Below are positions 8,816 to 16,647 of a DNA stretch of 64,000 bases, one piece after another. Source of the stretch: Pseudomonadota bacterium (GTDB lineage Bacteria > Pseudomonadota > Alphaproteobacteria > Acetobacterales > Acetobacteraceae). The translations under genes and the position numbers were made by a program. Each line of letters starts with the position of its first letter. Within the stretch, counting starts at the first letter, position 1. Location: positions 18,806-82,805 of the forward strand of contig JAKADX010000014.1 in NCBI GenBank assembly GCA_021818505.1. Direction: 5' to 3'. The notes under the pieces are model-generated. The model was not told the origin of the DNA and made no database searches. It saw only the letters and a list, made by a program, of their open reading frames with translations.

Positions 8816-10870
8816 TTATTCCGCGACGCCGGCGCGACGCAGCCCGTCGAGATAGTGCTGCTGGTGCTCGGGCACTTCGAACGGACAGCTGCGCAGGAAC
8901 CGCCGCAGGGTGAAGCGCGGTTCGATCGCCAGCAACCGCGTCCGCACCCGCGCGGCTTCGCTGTCGAGTCCAAGGTGGCCGAGCGCTGCCAGATAGGGTT
9001 TCCACGCGGCGGAAAAAGCCGGGTTCATCTCGCTGACGGCGCGCCCGATGGACACCGCCGCCGAGTGGTCCCGCCGCAACAGGGCCACGACGCAAGGGCC
9101 GATATCGAAGAAGAATGAGCGCGGATCAAGTGGCGACAGCTTCCTGTATCGCTGGATCCGCCGCTCGCACTCGTCGAGTTCGCCCATGTAGGCAAAGGTC
9201 AGGCCGGATAGTCCCCAGGCCATCGCAAGGCTGGGGTTCAACGCCAGCGCCCGCTCGTGCAGCGTCGCCGCCTCGCGGGGGCGCCGATGCAGGAAGCTGC
9301 GGACATGGCCGGCAATGGTCAGCGCTCTTGCATCCTGCGGATCAAGGGTGATCGCTCGCTCGGCAAGTTGGCCAGCTTGGCTCGCCGCCGCGGTCGGGTC
9401 TTTCGCCCAATCCTGGCCGACCTGCAGGATGTGCCACCAAGCGTGCCAGGCGTTGACAGCCGCGCATCCCCGCTCTCGCTCGACGGCCTGACGCAGCAAT
9501 TCTCCCGCGTGCTGAAATACAGGCCGGTCAAGCCGGTCAATCAACCCAATGGCCTGAAGCAGAAGATCGTATGCGCTCGCATTGTCCGGCGCGCCGCTGG
9601 CGGCATGTTGCGCCTCCCGCAGCAGGATCTCCGAATCGATTTGCGCCGCAGCCTCGGCCGCAATTTCGTCCTGCAACGCCAGCAGATCGTCGCCCACGTG
9701 CTCGAAACGGCGCGACCATACAACCTGGTTACCGGCAAGCAGATCCAGAAGTCGCAAGGAGACGCGCAACCGCCGTTGCGCGCGCAGCACCGTGCCGTCG
9801 AGCAGGTAGCTGACACCGAGTTCCAGCCGGATCGCGTGCTCGTCGCGCGACTCTGCGGTGAAACCGACAAGCGATGTCGATGACACCATGGACATCCAGC
9901 GGAACCGCGCCAACGCCGCAGTGACTTCCTCGGCGAGCGCGGCCCCGAGATACGCTTCAGCCTCGGTCATGCCGAGCATCTTCAACGGCATCACGGCGAT
10001 GCGTACTGCGGCGCGCGGCTCGGCATGCCTCTCGCTGTTCGTCTGGCCGCGCCGCGCGCCTCGCGGATCGACGGGTGGCCCAGAGCGTCCATCCGTAGGG
10101 CGCGACCTTCCGCCAGCACGAATCTCAGTGATGACCTGCGTGGTCTCGTCCGAGGGCTGCGTGTCCAGCAAATCCGAAAGCACTGCCCGACAGCGCTCGT
10201 ATGCCTGGATCGCCATGCCGCGCTCGCCGCGTGCCGCGTACGAGCGCATCAGCGCGCGCCAGGCGCCTTCATGAGCGCGGTCGATCGCAAGCAACCGCTG
10301 AGCGGCCGTTATGGTCGCCTCCGGCTCGGTCTGCTCGCGCAGCAATGTTTCGGCCAAGTGACGCGCCCGGTCACGCAGCCGCTCGCGTTCGCCCGCCAAC
10401 CACGCATCGAACGCCGGATCGACGCCATTCAGGTCTTCCAGCAACTCGCCGTCCAGCAGAGACAATGCCGCCGGCTTGGCCGTGGTCGCACGCAGCACTT
10501 CATCCACATCGACCCATGCGGCTCCCGGTCGCAACACCATATGATCGCGCGTCACCACCAGAGCGTTTGCACCGGCTGCGCCGAGCGTATCAGTCAGTCG
10601 GTGGATTTCCTGACGCAGCGAAGCGCGTGCCTGGTCATCCGGTCGGCGGCTCCAGAGCAGTTCAGCCAGCCGTGCCCGGAGGACCGGACGTGACGCCGAC
10701 AGGGCCAGCACCGCGAGCACGGCCCGGGCCTTGCGCCCGGTCGGCAGGATGCTCTGACCGTTCAGCGTCCATGCTTCCATCTGCCCGATGAGCCGAAGTC
10801 GGATCGTAACCGAATCGGCTGGCGCAACCGAAGGTTGAACAGGCGGTTCGCGTGATGAGCCCTTGGGCAT
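8816..10870 (-). CDS. SARP-type transcriptional regulator: winged helix + BTAD + TPR
   Basis: 684 aa. The N-terminus (about 20-110) resembles an OmpR-like winged helix of SARP regulators (LRLIGQMEAWTLNG, then ARLAELLWSRRPDDQARASL). A bacterial transcriptional activation (BTAD) helical domain follows to about 245, with typical WRALMRSYAARGERGMAI. Residues about 290-400 (RIAVMPLKMLG to VWSRRFE) match the adenylate-cyclase-associated/TolB-like segment often found in such regulators. The C-terminal ~280 residues are TPR-like helices. No sensor kinase or receiver domain is present, so ligand or partner binding is probably through the TPRs. It lies 63 bases downstream of gshA on the same strand. 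Target genes are unknown. Confidence 0.8.
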   Translation of the reverse strand: MPKGSSREPPVQPSVAPADSVTIRLRLIGQMEAWTLNGQSILPTGRKARAVLAVLALSASRPVLRARLAELLWSRRPDDQARASLRQEIHRLTDTLGAAGANALVVTRDHMVLRPGAAWVDVDEVLRATTAKPAALSLLDGELLEDLNGVDPAFDAWLAGERERLRDRARHLAETLLREQTEPEATITAAQRLLAIDRAHEGAWRALMRSYAARGERGMAIQAYERCRAVLSDLLDTQPSDETTQVITEIRAGGRSRPTDGRSGPPVDPRGARRGQTNSERHAEPRAAVRIAVMPLKMLGMTEAEAYLGAALAEEVTAALARFRWMSMVSSTSLVGFTAESRDEHAIRLELGVSYLLDGTVLRAQRRLRVSLRLLDLLAGNQVVWSRRFEHVGDDLLALQDEIAAEAAAQIDSEILLREAQHAASGAPDNASAYDLLLQAIGLIDRLDRPVFQHAGELLRQAVERERGCAAVNAWHAWWHILQVGQDWAKDPTAAASQAGQLAERAITLDPQDARALTIAGHVRSFLHRRPREAATLHERALALNPSLAMAWGLSGLTFAYMGELDECERRIQRYRKLSPLDPRSFFFDIGPCVVALLRRDHSAAVSIGRAVSEMNPAFSAAWKPYLAALGHLGLDSEAARVRTRLLAIEPRFTLRRFLRSCPFEVPEHQQHYLDGLRRAGVAE

Positions 10871-10933
10871 GGGGCAATAAGACTTCGCTCCTGCCTCCTT
10901 GGCAAGCGCTGCTTGCGGCTCCCGCCCGGATGA

Positions 10934-12295
10934 TCAGGCGGCGGCGGCCGCGAAGATCGGCCGGACGTCTTGTCTCCAATCGCCGTGATACAGCGCGAGC
11001 CAGTATTCCGCCTGCGTCGGGGCGCCGGAAACAATCTCCTCGAGAGGTGCCAGAAAGTGCGTTTCGTCCTGGCCATTGGCATCGCGCCGGGAACGTGCGC
11101 GCAGGCCGTCGCGGGCAATCGCAACGATATCGGCGGCCAGCGACCGCAGTGTTCCACCCGCCCACGGCGTGGCCAACCCCAGTTTCGGCACCAGCGGACG
11201 GAGCGCCGCGAACGCTGTCCATGGGTGGGAACGAACGATCGCCTCCGCCGCCGCAAGAGCGGCGTCATCGTACAGCAGACCGACCCAAAGCGCCGATTGC
11301 GCCAGCATCATCGCCGGTGTGCCGGCATCGGCGCCGCGCATTTCCAGGAACCGTTTGACCCGCACATCGGTGAAGGCCGTCGTCATGTGGTCGGCGAAGT
11401 CACCCACCGTTGCCCGTCCGGCCGGCGTATCCGCCAAGGCGCCTGCCATGAAACGACGGAACGGCACGCCGGCCAGATCGATATACCGGCCATCGCGGAC
11501 GACGAAATACATCGGCACGTCCAGCAGCCATTCCACATAGCGTTCAAAGCCGAAGCCTTCATCGAAGAAAGCAGCGGGAATGCCGGTGCGATCCGGGTCG
11601 GTGTCGGTCCACACATGCGCCCGGTACGAAAGGAATCCGTTGGGTCGCCCCTCAGTGAACGGGGAGTTGGCAAACAGCGCCGTCGCCAGCGGCTGCAGCG
11701 CCAGCGACACGCGCAGCTTGCGTACCATGTCGCGCTCGGAGCTGTAGTCGAGATTGACCTGCACGGTGCAGGTACGCGTCATCATGTCGAGTCCGAGGGT
11801 GCCGACGCGCTGCATATAGCGCCGCATGATCGCGTATCGGCCCTTCGGCATCCAGGGCATCTCCGCCCGCGACGCCGTCGGGTGGAAACCGAGGGGCGCG
11901 AAGCCGAGCCCAAGCGGTTCGGCCGCCGCACGCAGGGCCGCAAAATGCTCCGCGAGCTCGTCACGGGTCTGGTGCAGATTGGCCATCTGCCCACCGGACA
12001 GTTCGAGTTGCCCGGCTGGCTCCAAAGAAATAGAGGCATCACCGCGCCGCAGTCCGATCGGGTTGCCACTGTCGAGAATCGGCGACCAGCCGTCGATCGC
12101 CATCCGCTCCAGCAGCGCCCGAATGCCGTTGGGCGTGTAGGGCGGCGGGCTGAAGTCGGCGTACCGGAAGCCGAACTTCTCGTGCTCAGTGCCGATCGCA
12201 AACCGCTCCTTCGGCTTGCAGCCGGCCGCTATGTGCTCGGCAAGCTGACGGACCGACGTGATCGGGGTGGCGTCCGCCTCTCCGGGGTTCGACAT
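10934..12295 (-). CDS. gshA: Glutamate--cysteine ligase (plant/alphaproteobacterial type)
   Basis: 453 aa. ATP-dependent first step of glutathione synthesis, joining glutamate gamma-carboxyl to cysteine. Recognised by FAIGTEHEKFGF, ISLEPAGQLELSGG, MTRTCTVQVNLDYSSE and the ADHMTTAFTDVRVK-like C-terminal segment. This is the GCS2 family shared with plants, not the E. coli GshA family. The ATG at 12295 has GGAGCGAA directly upstream; an in-frame extension of 49 residues upstream looks like non-coding Arg-rich sequence and is excluded. It is 38 bases downstream of rsmE on the same strand. gshB is not in the window. Confidence 0.94.
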   Translation of the reverse strand: MSNPGEADATPITSVRQLAEHIAAGCKPKERFAIGTEHEKFGFRYADFSPPPYTPNGIRALLERMAIDGWSPILDSGNPIGLRRGDASISLEPAGQLELSGGQMANLHQTRDELAEHFAALRAAAEPLGLGFAPLGFHPTASRAEMPWMPKGRYAIMRRYMQRVGTLGLDMMTRTCTVQVNLDYSSERDMVRKLRVSLALQPLATALFANSPFTEGRPNGFLSYRAHVWTDTDPDRTGIPAAFFDEGFGFERYVEWLLDVPMYFVVRDGRYIDLAGVPFRRFMAGALADTPAGRATVGDFADHMTTAFTDVRVKRFLEMRGADAGTPAMMLAQSALWVGLLYDDAALAAAEAIVRSHPWTAFAALRPLVPKLGLATPWAGGTLRSLAADIVAIARDGLRARSRRDANGQDETHFLAPLEEIVSGAPTQAEYWLALYHGDWRQDVRPIFAAAAA

Positions 12296-12333
12296 TTCGC
12301 TCCGTGTGGTTCTGGCGCGGCGTGGTCGATCTC

Positions 12334-13041
12334 TTACCCGCTCCCGGGCGCCTGTAACAGCGCCAGACCCACGATGGCGGCGGTTTCCGCGCGCAGGATG
12401 CCCGGGCCAAGCGTGACTGCCCTCACAAAGGGGTAGCGGCACAGTTCGTCAAGTTCCCGCGGCGAAAACCCGCCTTCCGGTCCGACCAGCAGGCCGGCCG
12501 GTCGTGGCCACCCGCTCAACGGAGGGGCAGCTCTGCGTTCCAATGCGGCGAACAGCGGGCGGTCGGCTGGCCAGGCTCCAAGCACATCGCGAAGCGGTCG
12601 CACGGCGGCTATGCGTGGCACGGTGAGCCGCTCGCTCTGCTCGGCGGCTTCGGTCGCGATGGCCGCCAGCCGGTCCACATTGACCCGCCAAGCGCCGGTG
12701 CGCTCAGTCAGCACCGGCTGCAGCAGCGAGGCGCCCAACTCGGTTGCCTTCTGCACGACGAGGTCGGTTGCGTCCCGCTTCAGCACAGCAAATGCGAGCC
12801 AGAGGTCGGGGCCCCCCAGTTGCGGCCGCAGCAGTCGCTCTACGGCCAGGACGGCTCGGTCGCGATGGAGGGAGACGACGCGCGCCTGCCATTCCCCGTC
12901 AACCCCGTTGAACAAGGACACGCTGTCGCCCGTCGCGCGGCGCATCACGGTGCCGAGATAATGCGCCTGCCCTGGCGTTGCCTGAAGCTCGGCGCCTTGC
13001 GCCAACGGAGATGCGACATGGAGGCGGATTGACCGGGACAT
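12334..13041 (-). CDS. rsmE: 16S rRNA (uracil(1498)-N(3))-methyltransferase RsmE
   Basis: 235 aa from the ATG at 13041 (MSRSIRL); a GTG ten codons further upstream is possible but less homologue-like. SPOUT methyltransferase for U1498 of 16S rRNA. N-terminal PUA-like beta domain (HYLGTVMRR, VSLFNGVDGEW), then AVLKRDATDLVVQKATELG, EQSERL, and the knot motifs LLVGPEGGFSPRELD and LGPGILRAETA. The gene is divergent from ubiA with start codons about 22 bases apart, leaving almost no room for separate promoters. Confidence 0.93.
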   Translation of the reverse strand: MSRSIRLHVASPLAQGAELQATPGQAHYLGTVMRRATGDSVSLFNGVDGEWQARVVSLHRDRAVLAVERLLRPQLGGPDLWLAFAVLKRDATDLVVQKATELGASLLQPVLTERTGAWRVNVDRLAAIATEAAEQSERLTVPRIAAVRPLRDVLGAWPADRPLFAALERRAAPPLSGWPRPAGLLVGPEGGFSPRELDELCRYPFVRAVTLGPGILRAETAAIVGLALLQAPGSG

Positions 13042-13063
13042 GGTGGCGGCGACATTAGCAGCG

Positions 13064-13963
13064 ATGCTCACTCATACCGACATCGCCGCCTCCGGCTGGG
13101 TGGCACGCCTGCCGCGGGGGTGGACGCCCTACGTGCTGCTGGCGCGGCTCGATCGGCCGATCGGTGTGTGGCTGCTGTTCCTGCCGGGATTGTGGTCGAT
13201 CCTGCTCGGCGGCCTGCCGCCCTGGGCCACGATACGCCTCGTCGCGCTGTTCGCAGTCGGCAGCGTGGTGATGCGCGCCGCAGGCTGCGTCGTCAACGAT
13301 ATGTGGGATCGCGACCTCGATCGTCGTGTCAGCCGCACTGCCGGCCGGCCGCTCGCGGCCGACATGCTGTCAATGCGCCAGGCAGCGACTTTTCTGCTGG
13401 TGCTTCTGCTGATCGGACTGTCGGTTCTGCTGCAACTCAACCTGAGGGCGCAGGCGCTGGGGGCGGCCTCACTCGTACTCGTGGGGCTGTATCCGCTCGC
13501 CAAGCGCGTGACCTGGTGGCCACAACTGGTCATGGGGTTCACCTTCGGCTTCGGTGCGCCACTAGGCTACGTCGCAGCGACCGGGCAGTTCGATGCCGCG
13601 CTCTGCGCGATCTACGCCGCCGCAATACTCTGGGATCTTGGCTTCGACACGATTTACGCCCACCAGGACCGAGAGGATGACGCGCTGATCGGGGTGCGTT
13701 CGACGGCGCGGCTGTTCGGGCGGCAGACGAGCCGGCTCCTCGCCGCCTGCTACGCAGCGACCATCGTGGCCCTCGCCCTCGCCGGGTGGGCGGTCGGGCT
13801 CTCGGCACCATTCTTCGCCGCCCTGGTGATACCGGCGGCCCTGCTGGCCTGGCAGGTGCGACGGCTTGACATCGATGACCCCGCACTCTGCCTGCGGCTG
13901 TTCCGCGCAAACCGGGAGGTAGGACTGGCGGTCGCACTCGCGATCCTGATCGGTCGCCTGTGA
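13064..13963 (+). CDS. ubiA: 4-hydroxybenzoate polyprenyltransferase
   Basis: 299 aa, about eight membrane helices. Attaches the polyprenyl chain to 4-hydroxybenzoate in ubiquinone synthesis. Both Asp-rich, Mg-diphosphate-binding motifs are present: NDMWDRDLD (78-86) and YAHQDREDD. ATG at 13064 is used; an in-frame start eight codons upstream would overlap the rsmE start. The stop overlaps the next gene's GTG by four bases. Ubiquinone links to the SDH operon further on, but the genes are not co-transcribed. Confidence 0.94.
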   Translation: MLTHTDIAASGWVARLPRGWTPYVLLARLDRPIGVWLLFLPGLWSILLGGLPPWATIRLVALFAVGSVVMRAAGCVVNDMWDRDLDRRVSRTAGRPLAADMLSMRQAATFLLVLLLIGLSVLLQLNLRAQALGAASLVLVGLYPLAKRVTWWPQLVMGFTFGFGAPLGYVAATGQFDAALCAIYAAAILWDLGFDTIYAHQDREDDALIGVRSTARLFGRQTSRLLAACYAATIVALALAGWAVGLSAPFFAALVIPAALLAWQVRRLDIDDPALCLRLFRANREVGLAVALAILIGRL

Positions 13964-14631
13964 CCGGTGCCGCCACGTTCATTGCCGCCCATACGGCCAT
14001 CACGACGGCCGCGTTGGTGCCCGAGATCACCCTGCATCTTGCCACGGAGATCACGCCTATCTGGCAGGCGAGCGAGGACTGGCTGCGGGCGCACGGCACC
14101 GAACCCCCGTTCTGGGCCTTCGCTTGGCCGGGCGGGCAGGCGTTGGCGCGTCACATCCTCGACCACCCGGCCGAGGTCGCCGGCAGAAGGGTGCTGGACT
14201 TCGCCGCCGGCTGCGGCGTCGCCGCCATCGCCGCCGCTCGCGCCGGCGCCGCCTTCGTGGAGGCCGCCGAGATCGATCCGCTGGCGGCCGCAGCCATCAA
14301 ACTCAATGCGGCGGCAAACGGCGCTGAGGTCAGGGTGCTCGCCGAGGATCTTGTCGGCACGGTCTGCCGCTGGGACCTGATCCTGTGCGGGGATGTCTGC
14401 TATGAAGCGCCGATGACGCGGCACATTCTGCCCTGGCTGCACGCGATGGCCTGGCAGACCGAAGTGTGGATCGCGGACCCGGGACGCGCCTACCTGCCTG
14501 ACAGGGGACTGGCACCTTTCGCGCACTACGCGGTCCCGACCACGACGGAACTGGAGGAACGCACCGAACGCCTGGTGACGATCGCGCGAATCGACCCGAG
14601 CGCTATTCGCGCGCCAGCACCCGGTCGTTGA
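13960..14631 (+). CDS. Class I SAM methyltransferase, ETF-beta lysine methyltransferase-like
   Basis: 223 aa. The signature PPFWAFAWPGGQALAR (about 49-64), followed by the SAM motif VLDFAAGCGVAAIAAA (78-93) and EIDPLAAAAIKLNA, matches the COG3897/ETFBKMT group. In that group the human mitochondrial enzyme and an Agrobacterium homologue trimethylate lysines of electron transfer flavoprotein beta; substrate assignment here is inference. GTG start coupled to ubiA by a four-base overlap. The 3' end overlaps the convergent phosphatase gene by 29 bases. Confidence 0.8.
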   Translation: MTGAATFIAAHTAITTAALVPEITLHLATEITPIWQASEDWLRAHGTEPPFWAFAWPGGQALARHILDHPAEVAGRRVLDFAAGCGVAAIAAARAGAAFVEAAEIDPLAAAAIKLNAAANGAEVRVLAEDLVGTVCRWDLILCGDVCYEAPMTRHILPWLHAMAWQTEVWIADPGRAYLPDRGLAPFAHYAVPTTTELEERTERLVTIARIDPSAIRAPAPGR

Positions 14632-15265
14632 GGAAAGTTGACAATCCGTGGGCATGGAAGCTGGCACGCAGCGTATGCTCGTCATAATCTTTGCGCACCC
14701 ACTCGATGAACGGTTGCTTGCCCTCGCCGGTTGATGCGTAGAGGAGGAAGAATGCGTCGAGCACGCCGGTGCGGGAGCGGTTGAAATGGCCAAAGCGCCA
14801 GGACAACTGGCGCAGTGCGTCACGCGAGCTTCCGCCCTCGAACAGCAATGCGAGGCCGGCGGCAAGCCCGGCGCGGTCGGCGCCGGATTTGCAGTGGATC
14901 AGGGCCGGCGTCGTCATTGAGGTGTAGATGCCGTGAAAGCGCAGAATGCGGTCGCGGTGCGGCGCGCCGCGGCTCTCGAAGGCCATGTCGATGTGATCCA
15001 GGCCGAGTCTCTCCGCCGCATCCCGGGACAGGGCGTCGGACCCGCAACGCCGATGCCCCCTCAGGTTCACCACCGTTCGCAGGCCGTAGCGCCGGGTCAG
15101 CGCCGCCAGACGCGCTGGCGTCGGGTGGTTGCAACGATACAGCCGACCCGGAATGACGGCGGCAAAATTGTCCCAAACCGTGCGGAAGACCGCATGATCG
15201 ACGAACAGGCTGTCAAGCCAGGCTCGGCGGCGGCCTTCGGGCGTCGATATGTCGCCGGCAAACAT
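14603..15265 (-). CDS. CX5R tyrosine / dual-specificity phosphatase-like protein
   Basis: 220 aa. The phosphatase P-loop HCKSGADRAG gives Cys125 and Arg131 as nucleophile and phosphate-binding residues. The preceding GLRTVVNLRGHRRCG segment is typical of bacterial DSP-like phosphatases. No signal peptide, so cytosolic. The substrate may be a phosphoprotein or a phosphoinositide-like small molecule. It begins 25 bases after sdhB on the same strand, so it may ride on the sdh transcript. Its 3' end overlaps the convergent methyltransferase by 29 bases. Confidence 0.8.
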   Translation of the reverse strand: MFAGDISTPEGRRRAWLDSLFVDHAVFRTVWDNFAAVIPGRLYRCNHPTPARLAALTRRYGLRTVVNLRGHRRCGSDALSRDAAERLGLDHIDMAFESRGAPHRDRILRFHGIYTSMTTPALIHCKSGADRAGLAAGLALLFEGGSSRDALRQLSWRFGHFNRSRTGVLDAFFLLYASTGEGKQPFIEWVRKDYDEHTLRASFHAHGLSTFLNDRVLARE

Positions 15266-15290
15266 GGCTCGGTCGTCCGTCGCGTGCCGA

Positions 15291-16073
15291 CTAGACTTCC
15301 CGCTCCAGCAGCAACTGTTTGATCTCCCCGATTGCCTTGGCCGGGTTGAGGCCCTTCGGGCAAGTCTGGGTGCAATTCATGATGGTATGGCAGCGATACA
15401 GCTTGAACGGGTCCTGCAGGGCGTCGAGACGCCCGCCTGCGGCCTCGTCGCGGCTGTCGCTGATCCAGCGATATGCCGCCAGCAGGACCGCCGGCCCCAG
15501 ATAGCGGTCGCCGTTCCACCAATAGCTCGGGCAGGACGTCGTGCAGCAGAAGCACAGGATGCACTCCCACAGTCCGTCCAGCTTCCTGCGCTCCTCCGGG
15601 CTCTGCAGCCGCTCCGCATCGGGCGGTGGCGGGGTATCGGCCTGCAGCCACGGCTCGATGCTGCGCAATTGCGCGTACGCCCGGGTCAGGTCGGGCACCA
15701 GATCCTTCACGACCGGCATGTGCGGCAACGGATAGATACGCACTGGCCCCTTCACCTCGTCGATCGGCTTGAGGCAGGCGAGCGTATTGGTGCCGTCGAT
15801 GTTCATGGCGCAACTGCCGCAGATGCCCTCACGGCAGGAGCGGCGGAAGGTCAACGTCGGATCGACCTCGTTCTTGATTTTGATAAGAGCATCAAGGACC
15901 ATCGGCCCGCAGGCGTCGAGGTCGATCTCGTAGCTGTCGGTCCGCGGGTTCTCCCCATTGTCCGGATTCCAGCGATAGATCTGAAACGCGCGTACGCGCC
16001 TTGCGCCTGCAGGTGCTGCAAACGTCTTGCCCGCGCGCACCTTGCTGTTCGCCGGCAGGTTGAATTCAGCCAA
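15291..16073 (-). CDS. sdhB: Succinate dehydrogenase iron-sulfur subunit
   Basis: 260 aa. Carries electrons from FAD to ubiquinone through three clusters: [2Fe-2S] ([14 protein letters not shown]), [4Fe-4S] and [3Fe-4S] ([12 protein letters not shown] and [14 protein letters not shown]). The start is a TTG (LAEFNLP) with a strong GGAGG (16081-16085) seven bases upstream; that site overlaps the stop codon of the GIY-YIG gene. It is the last of the sdhCDAB genes, separated from sdhA by the inserted nuclease gene. Confidence 0.95.
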   Translation of the reverse strand: MAEFNLPANSKVRAGKTFAAPAGARRVRAFQIYRWNPDNGENPRTDSYEIDLDACGPMVLDALIKIKNEVDPTLTFRRSCREGICGSCAMNIDGTNTLACLKPIDEVKGPVRIYPLPHMPVVKDLVPDLTRAYAQLRSIEPWLQADTPPPPDAERLQSPEERRKLDGLWECILCFCCTTSCPSYWWNGDRYLGPAVLLAAYRWISDSRDEAAGGRLDALQDPFKLYRCHTIMNCTQTCPKGLNPAKAIGEIKQLLLEREV

Positions 16074-16084
16074 AGCGCAACCTC

Positions 16085-16627
16085 CTACTGCTCGCCCAGG
16101 CGCTGCCAGATGTCCCTCAACATTTCCTCTTGGGTCGGTCCAAGCAGCTCTGGGTCGCGAAACTGCAGATACTGATCGGCATCACCACCGAATGGGCCTC
16201 CCTGACGGTTCAGGGGCGGTTCCGCACTATATATCAATACGGCTTCAATATGATTGAGTATCCCCCTTGGCCCGTCGCCGATATTCTGATTTAGCTGCCC
16301 CAGACCGTCGCCGTCCTGGCCCGGCCCATCCAGAACAGGGCGCAGCCCGAACCATGAAAATTGATTCCACCTACCGGCAAGGTGGTCTCTTCGATGTTGG
16401 CCAAGCCGGGTGCGAAGACGCACATTTCCTTCGCCTGTTTGACCGACATAGACAAGCTGATAGTCAGCATATAAAATATAAATGCCGACCTGTCGTGAAA
16501 AATTAACAATCTGGCCAGCATTTCCAGATCTAAAGCCGGCAACCTGACCCGCGTTCCCAGCGCCCACCTCACCCCAGTAGACGTCTTCCGCTTTCCAAAA
16601 TAGGCCAAAATTTCTTATTATGGGCAT
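16085..16627 (-). CDS. Stand-alone GIY-YIG nuclease-family protein inserted between sdhA and sdhB
   Basis: 180 aa. The GIY-YIG core is clear: GIY at 48-50, YVG at 60-62 ([13 protein letters not shown]), catalytic-type Arg among R70/R72/R74, Glu128 ([10 protein letters not shown]) and Asn140 (PPLNRQ). An N-terminal segment [13 protein letters not shown] and the [17 protein letters not shown] stretch are shared, as I recall, with other stand-alone proteins of this type whose role is uncharacterised. The gene has visibly lower GC than its neighbours, with AT-rich codons and runs such as ATATATCAATA, suggesting horizontal gain. It fits between sdhA (20-base gap) and sdhB (11-base gap) without breaking either. 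It could be a repair, defence or mobile-element-derived nuclease. Confidence 0.85.
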   Translation of the reverse strand: MPIIRNFGLFWKAEDVYWGEVGAGNAGQVAGFRSGNAGQIVNFSRQVGIYILYADYQLVYVGQTGEGNVRLRTRLGQHRRDHLAGRWNQFSWFGLRPVLDGPGQDGDGLGQLNQNIGDGPRGILNHIEAVLIYSAEPPLNRQGGPFGGDADQYLQFRDPELLGPTQEEMLRDIWQRLGEQ

Positions 16628-16647
16628 GTTGTGGCCTTCTTAACCAA

